Source of the DNA: an uncultured Bacteroidales bacterium
GTDB lineage: Bacteria; Bacteroidota; Bacteroidia; Bacteroidales; Paludibacteraceae
Assembly: GCA_937910305.1 (NCBI GenBank)
Contig: CALEPS010000165.1
Coordinates: forward strand, 1-21,934
Length of the DNA: 21,934 nucleotides
Reading direction: 5' to 3'
Shown here: piece after piece, positions 1-5,310 of the stretch
Layout: each line of letters starts with the position of its first letter
Position numbering within the stretch: position 1 is the first letter of the stretch
Position numbers and translations under genes: made by a program
The notes under the pieces: generated by a model
What the model saw: the letters and a program-made list of their open reading frames with translations, nothing else
Database searches by the model: none
What the model was told of the DNA's origin: nothing

Positions 1-1
1 T

Positions 2-391
2 CATAAAATATCACAAAATAACGCACTAATAATAGCAGGATTTTCATTCGGTGACTATTATGTGAACCTTGAATTAGAGCAATTGAGATTATTGCACGGA
101 AACAAGTTACGTGTTGTCTTAATCGATTATTGGAATACGGACAGTCATAGCGATGACAAGATATTTGGAATGTATACATTTTTGCAGAAACTTCCTTATA
201 AGAATCATGAATTATATATGTTTTTATGTAAAGTGATGCATATTTCAACTATAAATGAACACCAGTACTCCAGACTAATTTCACATGACAAGCCATTCAT
301 ATCCGAGAATAAACAATTAATGTTATTTGTCGGAGGTATGGAGCACGCATTACGATACAAAGACGAGATATATGCTTTTTTAAATTCATAG
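2..391 (+). CDS. SIR2-like domain protein, C-terminal part (5' truncated by window edge)
   Basis: The reading frame is open from the left edge to the TAG at 389-391, so a GTG at 62 is not the real start and the gene begins outside the window. About 129 residues are visible. Near their beginning is the stretch ALIIAGFSFGDYYVN, which resembles the G-[FY]-S-[FL]-x-D-x-x-[IV]-N motif near the end of SIR2-like (sirtuin-fold) domains found in antiphage NADase proteins. The NAD-binding N-terminal part is not visible, so NADase activity cannot be judged. The remaining C-terminal hundred residues have no motif I recognise. The gene is AT-rich and is followed after 84 bp by a nuclease/DUF2971 gene on the same strand. 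That pairing suggests a defence locus, which is inference. The SIR2 call rests on a single motif. Confidence 0.6.
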   Translation, partial: HKISQNNALIIAGFSFGDYYVNLELEQLRLLHGNKLRVVLIDYWNTDSHSDDKIFGMYTFLQKLPYKNHELYMFLCKVMHISTINEHQYSRLISHDKPFISENKQLMLFVGGMEHALRYKDEIYAFLNS

Positions 392-475
392 TTTGTCTAT
401 ATATCAAAAAAAAATAGAACATATCACAGCAAACTGCCCCCCCCAAAAAAATCTCTATTTATAATATAATAGCAT

Positions 476-1852
476 ATGGAAATGGAAAATTTATCTACAT
501 ATTTGCAACATTCTTTGAAAGAGTCTGAGATTGCAAATCACATTCAAACAATGTTTAGTTCTAAACCTGAGTTTACTTGTGCTATGGAATATCAATATTC
601 GGATTCTTTCAAAAAGGCTGATATAATGGTCTTTTATCTCTACGAACCATATGTATGCGTAGAAGTGAAGACGAATTTGAGCAGCAATCGTGCGCAATAT
701 ACAGGAAAACAACAACTTGAGTACGGACGAGACAGACTGCTTTTGCGATTTGGAGTACTTACAGATGGTAGGAGTGCTATTTTATATGATTGGTGGAAAG
801 ATGGCGATGAACAAGAGATAAAAAATAAGACTTTAGAGCAAATCATTGATTACATATACAGTGAAAGGGGGAAGACGATTCTTCAGACATATTCTGAAAA
901 TACAAGTAAGAATAAAAAAGAAAAGTATGATATAGATATATACAAAGGTATCTTCTGCAATATATTTAATAGTATTTTTACAGAAAAAACTATTTCGATT
1001 GTAGATGTAGAGATTGGTAAAGGCAAAACGATAAGATTAAAAGATGACGTAGAAAAAGCTCTTTTTGATAAGCTATTTCCCCCGTTCGAAGGAAGTGAAT
1101 TGTGTAGATTTACCACTTTATCATCAATCTTTGCAAGTATAAAAAACAATTCTTACCGTATGGTTGCAACTGAAGGAATGAATGATACAGAAGACGGGAC
1201 ATTTTTTTGGAATAAATTATATGGAGAGAAAGATCAAGTGAAACTACTTCCCGAAAAAAGGGAACCGATATTTATTTGGTCGTGTTCTCCAATAGAATCC
1301 ATTCTTGACTTGACAATGTGGAGATTATACGCAGATGATACTAGAGGGGTTAGTTTAGAGTTTGATGCTAATAAAATTGATGCTAGAGACGGTTTCTTCT
1401 TACGCAAAGTAAGTTATGAGGATGATAATCCTAACAATATATTAGTACGCTTTACACAACTCATAAGTACTTTTCAGGAAAAAGGCGAGGGATTTATATT
1501 TGTATTTAACAATTGGGATTTATGGAGAGCCTTTATCAAAAGTAAAGAATATAAAGTGGAAAGCGAGATACGTCTTGCCTTTATACCTTCTAGTTCCGAA
1601 AGGATAAAGCCCAATATAGAATGGATGATAACAAATTCCAATCAAATTATAAGTGAGTACGTTGACATTACAGAGAACTCAATGACGCCATTCCCCTTGC
1701 AACTCAAGAAAATATGGCTAGGTGCATCATGTCCTGAAAAGAAAGTGAATAAAGTGCAACTTAAAAAAATGATAGAGGCATCAGAAGGATTTAAGGGGAA
1801 GAGTATAGAGGTGGATATATCAAAGGTTGATAATTATCGACCCTCTAAATGA
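476..1852 (+). CDS. PD-(D/E)XK nuclease-like domain fused to DUF2971
   Basis: 458 aa. Residues about 15-130 look like the N-terminal nuclease fold of type I restriction R subunits (HsdR_N-like). D49 lies in KADIMVF and is followed by E63-V-K65 (CVEVKTN), the spacing expected for a PD-(D/E)XK metal site, with a downstream GKQQLEYG helix carrying a Q. Residues about 205-445 resemble DUF2971: a CRFTTL segment, then NDTEDG, then a conserved-looking MWRLYADDTRGVSLEFD. DUF2971 proteins occur in defence islands and abortive-infection-type loci, but their activity is not established, so a DNA- or RNA-cleaving effector role is inference. The start is the ATG at 476; a second in-frame ATG lies at 482 and no clear ribosome-binding site separates them. 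The gene is strongly AT-rich compared with pnp or tamB, consistent with horizontal transfer. It may be cotranscribed with the SIR2-like gene upstream. Confidence 0.7.
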   Translation: MEMENLSTYLQHSLKESEIANHIQTMFSSKPEFTCAMEYQYSDSFKKADIMVFYLYEPYVCVEVKTNLSSNRAQYTGKQQLEYGRDRLLLRFGVLTDGRSAILYDWWKDGDEQEIKNKTLEQIIDYIYSERGKTILQTYSENTSKNKKEKYDIDIYKGIFCNIFNSIFTEKTISIVDVEIGKGKTIRLKDDVEKALFDKLFPPFEGSELCRFTTLSSIFASIKNNSYRMVATEGMNDTEDGTFFWNKLYGEKDQVKLLPEKREPIFIWSCSPIESILDLTMWRLYADDTRGVSLEFDANKIDARDGFFLRKVSYEDDNPNNILVRFTQLISTFQEKGEGFIFVFNNWDLWRAFIKSKEYKVESEIRLAFIPSSSERIKPNIEWMITNSNQIISEYVDITENSMTPFPLQLKKIWLGASCPEKKVNKVQLKKMIEASEGFKGKSIEVDISKVDNYRPSK

Positions 1853-1992
1853 AATGAACTCATTCAATACGTGTAAGTGCATACGCGCACACGAACAAAA
1901 GAATAATATAAACACTAAATACATTAAATACAGTGCCGGCAATCAGCACTAAAAAAACGATTGTAAGTGATCTAAGGAAATAAATTTGCGGA

Positions 1993-2010
1993 AAAAGCAG
2001 TACCTTTGCA
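1993..2010 (+). promoter_or_regulatory. Bacteroidetes -7 promoter element of the recombinase gene
   Basis: AAAAGCAG followed by TACCTTTGCA gives a perfect TAnnTTTG box at 2001-2008. The same A-tract/GCAG/TACCTTTGCA core recurs at 2764-2788 and 21478-21499. No TTTG lies 19-21 bp upstream; the nearest TTTG (1985-1988) is only 12 bp away, so the -33 part is weak. The box lies 13 bp before the chosen ATG, so an upstream TTG start at 1986 would put coding sequence inside the promoter. Confidence 0.65.
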
Positions 2011-2021
2011 GCAAAAAAGTC

Positions 2022-2633
2022 ATGAGGTACGGTTATATTCGCGTGAGCAGCGACAAGCAGACAGTAGAGAACCAGCGTTTCGAAATCAACTCTTTCTGCG
2101 CCAAAGAAGGATGGCAGATTGACGGATGGATAGAAGAGACTGTTTCGGGTACTCAGGTATATACCAAACGCCGGTTGGGCAGACTGCTACGGCATGTTAA
2201 AAACGGAGACATGATCATCTGCAGCGAGTTGAGTCGTTTAGGCAGAAGTCTCTATATGATTATGGAGATCCTGAGTTACTGCATGCACCGCGGCTGCCGT
2301 ATATGGACCATCAAAGAAGCCTACCGGTTGGGCGACGACATCCAATCAAAGGTTCTGGCATTCGCTTTCGGGCTGTCGGCGGAGATCGAGCGCAATCTGA
2401 TCAGCCAGCGTACACGCGAAGCCCTGGCAAGGCGGAAGGCGGAGGGCAAACATCTCGGCCGTCCTGCAGGAAAACAGACGCACAAAGAAGCATTGTTACT
2501 CTACCGCCACGAAGCGTATATCCGCCGCGCAATGAGGGAAGGCAAGTCCAAGAATGAGATAGCCCGCCGGCTTCATTGCAGCCGCAACACAGTGAACCGA
2601 TACATACAGAGACATATCATAAGTACGATTTAG
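2022..2633 (+). CDS. Mpi-like serine site-specific recombinase (DNA invertase)
   Basis: 203 aa from ATG 2022, chosen because an upstream in-frame TTG overlaps the -7 promoter box. The N-terminus MRYGYIRVSSDKQTVENQ is the resolvase/invertase signature, with S9 as the expected nucleophile. SELSRLGRS supplies the active-site arginines, and FGLSAEIERNLISQRT is the start of the long E helix. A C-terminal helix-turn-helix (GKSKNEIARRLHCSRNTVNRYI) binds DNA. Length and sequence fit the small invertase/resolvase class and closely recall the Bacteroides Mpi family that flips many promoters genome-wide; this family call is from memory. The gene lies about 0.95 kb from a set of inverted repeats in the surface-protein locus (3582-6804), which are candidate substrates. 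It might equally act elsewhere in the genome or be a relic of a mobile element. Confidence 0.88.
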   Translation: MRYGYIRVSSDKQTVENQRFEINSFCAKEGWQIDGWIEETVSGTQVYTKRRLGRLLRHVKNGDMIICSELSRLGRSLYMIMEILSYCMHRGCRIWTIKEAYRLGDDIQSKVLAFAFGLSAEIERNLISQRTREALARRKAEGKHLGRPAGKQTHKEALLLYRHEAYIRRAMREGKSKNEIARRLHCSRNTVNRYIQRHIISTI

Positions 2634-2646
2634 AACAGGACCATCA

Positions 2647-2661
2647 CGGGACCATGTCCCG
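2647..2661 (+). repeat. Perfect 6-bp dyad just after the recombinase gene
   Basis: CGGGAC-CAT-GTCCCG forms a perfect hairpin with a 3-nt loop, 14 bp after the recombinase stop codon. No T-run follows on either strand, so it is not a standard intrinsic terminator. It could be a transcript-end hairpin or a protein-binding dyad; I cannot tell which. Confidence 0.4.
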
Positions 2662-2753
2662 AGAAGAACCTAAGAAAAGTACAATCAGAACAATCGCGCA
2701 ACAACAAAAAAAACTTAAATTCTGCACAAAACGGAAGTTTTTTCTCCAAATGC

Positions 2754-2784
2754 TTGCGTATGTCAGAAAAAAGCAGTACCTTTG
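2754..2784 (+). promoter_or_regulatory. Promoter of TA module 1
   Basis: TTG at 2754-2756, a 20-bp spacer with an A-tract and GCAG, then TACCTTTG at 2777-2784. This is a canonical Bacteroidetes promoter, about 30 bp upstream of the antitoxin ATG. Confidence 0.8.
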
Positions 2785-2813
2785 CAACCGCAAAGGTTTA
2801 AACAACAAAAGTT

Positions 2814-3053
2814 ATGGTCCAGACGCAACCGACATTCCAGAGTGTATTGAATATGGTATATATGCTGCCATATGACGAGCAAAAAAAACTGCTAACCAAG
2901 GTTTCATATAACTTGGCTCTTCATAACCCTGAGCCATTGATTGATTCCAATTGGAAAAGCAAGCCGACATATTCTGTTGACGAAGTTTTTGATAAGGTGT
3001 ATAAACATCTTGGTAGTTTGTATGGTATGAATGATATTCGGGAGGCTGAATGA
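2814..3053 (+). CDS. Probable antitoxin of TA module 1
   Basis: 79 aa, small and charged. The N-terminal segment FQSVLNMVYMLPYDEQKKLL has the look of the 'LP..EQ.eLl' helix seen in several antitoxin families (DUF2281-type), but I do not recognise a specific family. The assignment rests mainly on context: its TGA overlaps the next gene's ATG by 4 bp (ATGA at 3050-3053), and the next gene is a ParE/RelE-like toxin. Type II antitoxins normally neutralise the toxin by binding it and autorepress the operon. The operator has not been identified; the promoter at 2754-2784 is the likely place. Confidence 0.65.
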   Translation: MVQTQPTFQSVLNMVYMLPYDEQKKLLTKVSYNLALHNPEPLIDSNWKSKPTYSVDEVFDKVYKHLGSLYGMNDIREAE

Positions 3054-3355
3054 TGGTTCTGCGGGATGTCAAAATTACAGAAGCAGCTCTTTCTGACTTG
3101 TTTGAGTTAGATTATACAATCAGACGTGAATATCAGGCTCCATTAACAGCAGAAAGATATATTACAGGTCTCAAAGAGCAGCTACAGGGATTGTCTCAAG
3201 TTGCCGATTTGAAAGTTGTGCAGAAAAAACTCTCTCAAGAATATGGGAAGGAAATCAGACGAGAGAATTACAAAGAAATGGCGATACTTTATTCTATAGA
3301 AGAAGACGAGAAGGTGTATGTACATCGTATCATTTCTCAAAAGTTAGTGAGATAA
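3050..3355 (+). CDS. RelE/ParE-family toxin of TA module 1
   Basis: 101 aa. The pattern is typical of the RelE/ParE fold: an N-terminal strand (VKITEAALSDLFEL), two helices, a central RRENYKEMAILYSIEEDEKVYVHRIISQKL with alternating hydrophobic strands, and a basic region between. The start is the ATG at 3050 overlapping the antitoxin stop; an ATG immediately after, at 3053, is equally possible. Whether it targets ribosome-bound mRNA (RelE) or gyrase (ParE) cannot be decided from the sequence. It lies beside the recombinase gene in what looks like an accessory island. Confidence 0.75.
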   Translation: MMVLRDVKITEAALSDLFELDYTIRREYQAPLTAERYITGLKEQLQGLSQVADLKVVQKKLSQEYGKEIRRENYKEMAILYSIEEDEKVYVHRIISQKLVR

Positions 3356-3409
3356 ATCAAGCCATATGACACATAGCGCAGGAGCAAAATTAACGGCAAT
3401 TCCACAACC

Positions 3410-3430
3410 AAACGGAGTTACCGTTTTTTT
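3410..3430 (+). terminator. Intrinsic terminator after TA module 1
   Basis: AAACGG-AGTTA-CCGTTT hairpin (3410-3426) running into a T-tract to 3430, about 55 bp after the toxin stop. The stem has only 3 G-C pairs, so it is modest, but the T-run is clear. Confidence 0.6.
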
Positions 3431-3498
3431 GTGTGTATAGTGCAATTTGGGATGAAAGTATTCCAAAATCATAAATTTTCGAAAAAATTATAATTATT

Positions 3499-3530
3499 TT
3501 TGTATATGTCAAAAAAATATTGTATCTTTG
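3499..3530 (+). promoter_or_regulatory. Strong rightward promoter P1 of the surface-protein locus
   Basis: TTTG at 3499-3502, an exact 20-bp spacer, then TATCTTTG at 3523-3530, preceded by an A/T-rich stretch from about 3474 that resembles an UP element. It is one of the best promoter matches in the window. It faces no intact rightward gene: after a leader it meets the 3' end of a gene on the opposite strand. Confidence 0.8.
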
Positions 3531-3546
3531 CACGCAAAACAAAGTG

Positions 3547-3583
3547 CAAAGAAATTTCACTTGTTTACAAGTGCTCTTTGACA
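3547..3583 (+). promoter_or_regulatory. Leader hairpin plus rRNA-type boxA
   Basis: Directly after P1, CACTTGT-TT-ACAAGTG (3558-3573) is a perfect 7-bp stem, extended by outer CAAAG (3547-3551) / CTTTG (3576-3580). Overlapping its right arm, TGCTCTTTGACA (3572-3583) matches the E. coli rrn boxA antitermination element TGCTCTTTAACA at 11 of 12 positions. rRNA leaders carry such boxA elements for NusB/NusE binding. No rRNA gene follows here. The pairing of hairpin and boxA could mean the leader switches between two folds; that is inference. Confidence 0.55.
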
Positions 3584-3597
3584 TAATGAAAAACTTA
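3582..3597 (+). repeat. Start-codon inverted repeat, left copy (IR-S)
   Basis: CATAATGAAAAACTTA. The exact reverse complement lies at 4339-4354. Each copy contains an ATG beginning M-K-N-L. The left copy is fused to the P1/boxA leader and the right copy is the start of the leftward secreted-protein module. A 16-bp direct copy, GACATAATGAAAAACT (3580-3595), recurs at the giant gene's start (5295-5310). Confidence 0.75.
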
Positions 3598-3735
3598 AAA
3601 TCGGCAAGAGCGCCAAAAGTTGCTCAAACTAACCGACCCTTTATTTGGAGCACCCACAGTAGGGGGAGTTGTGCAAGTAGAAGCGGCAGTGTAAGTTACA
3701 GAAATAGAATGAATATAGATAGCCTGAGTAGTTGA
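3586..3735 (+). other. 49-aa reading frame behind P1, probably not a functional product
   Basis: ATG 3586 sits right after boxA and reads MKNLKSARAPKVAQ before running antisense through the end of the leftward module to a TGA at 3735. The first 8-12 residues look like a real start of this protein family (M-K-N-L plus basic residues), so this may be the stub of a rightward gene whose body has been inverted, exchanged or lost. The rest has no recognisable features. Confidence 0.3.
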
Positions 3736-4350
3736 TATGGAAAGTGTTAATGTTCCGCTTGTCCCGGAATTTGTATTAGCAACAAAATCGTGCCATTCAG
3801 ATCCTGTACTATAATTTGGAGATCCAATGGTGGTTGCTCCTTGAGTAACTGTAATCGTTGTACTTACGCTACCATTGATCAATAAATTGACTGTAACAGC
3901 AGAAACTTGATAACCGGAAAAATAATCAGTGGACAGAGTTATTGTTGGATAATAGTTTTTAGCACCATTCCCAAATTGAATTCCTCCACTACCATGAGCG
4001 TTGTTTTTTACTCCCCAGTTGGTAGGAGAACCCGTTGCAGTTCCTGTTGAAACACTCCAAGTGGCTGAATTTATAGTCATTGATCTTGAGGTTCCAGAAG
4101 CAGGCGTCCATGTCGGAGGCTCAGAAAAAGTATAAGACCAATTTGCTCCCCACGCATTTCCCACTCCCACTATTATCAGTAACGTGCATATGATAAGCAC
4201 TTTGCGAAATAGATGTAAGGGGCAAGTAAGACGCGATGAGGAGGCATTAGCGATGCAAGTAAGAGGCAACTCGTGGTTATTTTGCCGCAAGTCGTTACTA
4301 AAAACACACATACAATCGATTAAGTTTTTCTTAACAAATAAGTTTTTCAT
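3595..4350 (-). CDS. Truncated secreted surface-protein module (silent N-terminal cassette candidate)
   Basis: 251 aa from the ATG at 4350 (MKNLFVKKNL). A 50-residue basic/polar n-region precedes a hydrophobic core (residues about 51-63) ending VGVGNAWGAN, a signal peptide closely like that of the giant protein (VGVGNAWAES). The mature part is Ser/Thr/Gly-rich and beta-strand-like, ending YIHSISVTYTAAS. It then enters a linker CTTPPTVG...GSVSLS that matches the giant protein's CTANPTVG...GSFSLS. Immediately after, homology stops and the frame ends as NFWRSCRF and a TAA lying inside IR-S. It has no T9SS sorting domain, so it is either a decayed paralogue or a silent N-terminal module. No TAnnTTTG box was found upstream on this strand (4351-4520), consistent with silence in the present orientation. 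Confidence 0.7.
   Translation of the reverse strand: MKNLFVKKNLIDCMCVFSNDLRQNNHELPLTCIANASSSRLTCPLHLFRKVLIICTLLIIVGVGNAWGANWSYTFSEPPTWTPASGTSRSMTINSATWSVSTGTATGSPTNWGVKNNAHGSGGIQFGNGAKNYYPTITLSTDYFSGYQVSAVTVNLLINGSVSTTITVTQGATTIGSPNYSTGSEWHDFVANTNSGTSGTLTLSISTTQAIYIHSISVTYTAASTCTTPPTVGAPNKGSVSLSNFWRSCRF
3621..3642 (-). repeat. Module-junction inverted repeat, left copy (IR-M)
   Basis: Read on the minus strand this 22-mer begins AAAGGGTCG and ends TTAGTTTGAGCA. It matches positions 6783-6804 on the plus strand at 21 of 22 bases; the single difference turns codon GTT into TTT. In both genes it encodes G-S-[VF]-S-L-S in the same frame. Protein-level homology continues upstream of it and stops exactly at its downstream end. 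Confidence 0.75.
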
Positions 4351-4354
4351 TATG
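4339..4354 (-). repeat. Start-codon inverted repeat, right copy (IR-S)
   Basis: Perfect reverse complement of 3582-3597. It contains the ATG (4350-4348) of the leftward module. With the left copy it bounds a 741-bp segment holding almost the whole module. Confidence 0.75.
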
Positions 4355-4380
4355 CAGTACATTTATTATTATCCGGTTAT

Positions 4381-4398
4381 AGGCTCTTGGTTGAGCCT
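4381..4398. repeat. Hairpin upstream of the leftward module
   Basis: AGGCTC-TTGGTT-GAGCCT, a perfect 6-bp stem about 30 bp upstream of the leftward module's start. There is no T-run on either strand, so it is not a standard terminator; its role is unknown. Confidence 0.4.
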
Positions 4399-4444
4399 GT
4401 GATCGCAAAACATTTACGCACTTGGCGCGTTTCGTCATAACTCA

Positions 4445-4472
4445 ATGGTACATGACCAAATGGTAAATGACT
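4445..4472. repeat. Short tandem repeat
   Basis: Two 13-bp units, ATGGTACATGACC and ATGGTAAATGACT, separated by 2 bp. Such 'ATGGTAAATGAC' strings resemble intergenic repeats common in Bacteroidales. The rest of the 4351-4522 gap holds the 4381-4398 hairpin and a boxA-like string at 4473-4484. Confidence 0.5.
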
Positions 4473-4522
4473 TGATCTTTGACGTATTGAATAAGACTGA
4501 AAATATGGGGGCTTTTAGAGAA

Positions 4523-4864
4523 TCAAATCAATCCTAATTCCTTGAGAGCATCTTTAAGCGCTAAAGGGTTAAAGTTATCGGCTACTTGTTTGTCGTACAA
4601 TAATAAAAGATTGATCTCCATGTTTTTCTCATCAATCAAGATATTGAGCGTAATCACTCGTGCGCCTCCTGATTTGCCCTTCCCTTTAGAGGCAATAGTC
4701 ATGCGAACCTTACGTACACCATTCCCCAAGTCATCTCCTTGATATGGATCTTCCTTAAGCGATTTCAGTAACTCGCTATAGTCGTTCTTGAAGGAAGGAT
4801 AGTGCTTAGACAGCCGTTTTGCCTCATGAGCAAAATAACTGGATATACGAATATCAAAGTTCAT
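4523..4864 (-). CDS. RelE-family toxin of TA module 2
   Basis: 113 aa from the ATG at 4864 (MNFDIRISSYF). Earlier in-frame ATGs at 4906, 4882 and 4876 exist, but the 4864 start gives the family's usual N-terminus and an 11-bp overlap with the antitoxin stop (4854-4856), normal for TA pairs. Typical RelE/HigB-like features follow: FAHEAKRLSKHYPSFKNDYSELLKSLKEDPYQG, then GNGVRKVRM, a K-rich GKGKSGGARVIT strand, and a C-terminal LLLLYDKQ segment with a final helix. Likely an mRNA interferase or other translation inhibitor (family knowledge; target not visible). It lies between two divergent surface-protein genes, inside the segment bounded by IR-M repeats. Confidence 0.8.
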   Translation of the reverse strand: MNFDIRISSYFAHEAKRLSKHYPSFKNDYSELLKSLKEDPYQGDDLGNGVRKVRMTIASKGKGKSGGARVITLNILIDEKNMEINLLLLYDKQVADNFNPLALKDALKELGLI

Positions 4865-5102
4865 TGAGGAATTCATACGCATCTTGCATTTGTTGCTTGC
4901 CTTCATGATGACACTTCACTTCCTGTAAAGCCCCTTTGAGGTCGTCCCAGAGTAGAGGATCTACTCCTTGGTTCTTTTTCACATTCCTGCGTGCTGCCTT
5001 CGGACATTCAGTAGTAATAGTGAAGACGCCCAAAGATCGGATGTATTCCATAGTTGACATCGCTAAGCGGTTACGAGGATTGAATGTTAATGTAGCAGTC
5101 AT
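4854..5102 (-). CDS. Antitoxin of TA module 2
   Basis: 82 aa starting at ATG 5102 (MTATLTFNPRNRLAMSTMEYIRSLGVF). I do not recognise a named DNA-binding fold with certainty. The size, the N-terminal strand-helix, the acidic/charged C-terminus (QQMQDAYEFLNEL), the position directly upstream of and overlapping a RelE toxin, and its own promoter all fit a type II antitoxin. It probably represses the promoter at 5141-5172. Confidence 0.7.
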   Translation of the reverse strand: MTATLTFNPRNRLAMSTMEYIRSLGVFTITTECPKAARRNVKKNQGVDPLLWDDLKGALQEVKCHHEGKQQMQDAYEFLNEL

Positions 5103-5140
5103 AATCTCAAAATTTTGTTATTCGTTTACCTTTGACGCTG

Positions 5141-5172
5141 CAAAATTACTGCTTTTTTTCGATATATGCAAA
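5141..5172 (-). promoter_or_regulatory. Promoter of TA module 2
   Basis: On the minus strand: TTTG (5172-5169), an exact 20-bp spacer ending in A-tract and GCAG, then TAATTTTG (5148-5141), about 39 bp before the antitoxin ATG. It overlaps the upstream extension of the giant frame (5166 onwards), one reason to reject that extension. Confidence 0.75.
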
Positions 5173-5249
5173 CAATCCGGCAAAAAAATGCCACATTCAG
5201 TCTTTTTCAACATGTCAAGGAACACTTGTGTTCGGTAAAAGCACCGATG

Positions 5250-5279
5250 TTTGCGTCGAAAGGCGACGCCCTAATTTTG
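5250..5279 (+). promoter_or_regulatory. Candidate promoter of the giant gene with a hairpin in the spacer
   Basis: TTTG (5250-5253), an 18-bp spacer, TAATTTTG (5272-5279). The spacer is 1-2 bp shorter than usual and is largely filled by GCGTCG-AAAGG-CGACGC (5253-5269), a perfect 6-bp dyad that could be an operator. The leader to ATG 5301 would be very short. Confidence 0.5.
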
Positions 5280-5294
5280 AATATTAAAAATACA

Positions 5295-5310
5295 GACATA
5301 ATGAAAAACT
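5295..5310 (+). repeat. Third copy of the start-codon element
   Basis: GACATAATGAAAAACT, identical over 16 bp and in direct orientation to 3580-3595, and inverted (15-bp core) relative to 4340-4354. It contains the chosen start codon of the giant gene. Confidence 0.65.

Noticed and set aside
1986..2021. TTG start adding 12 residues to the recombinase
   Set aside because: The added codons are the -7 promoter box itself; ATG 2022 gives the canonical MRYGYIRVS start.
2576..2875. 99-aa frame across the recombinase end and TA1 promoter
   Set aside because: It reads through the promoter and into the antitoxin out of frame; shadow.
3547..3583. Start of a 16S rRNA gene after the boxA leader
   Set aside because: No 16S sequence (no AGAGTTTGATC-type start) follows; the downstream DNA is protein-coding on the other strand.
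5166..5300. Longer start (ATG 5166) for the giant protein
   Set aside because: The extension overlaps the TA2 promoter and contains the giant gene's own promoter and hairpin; the N-terminus from 5301 begins MKN and leads to a signal peptide.
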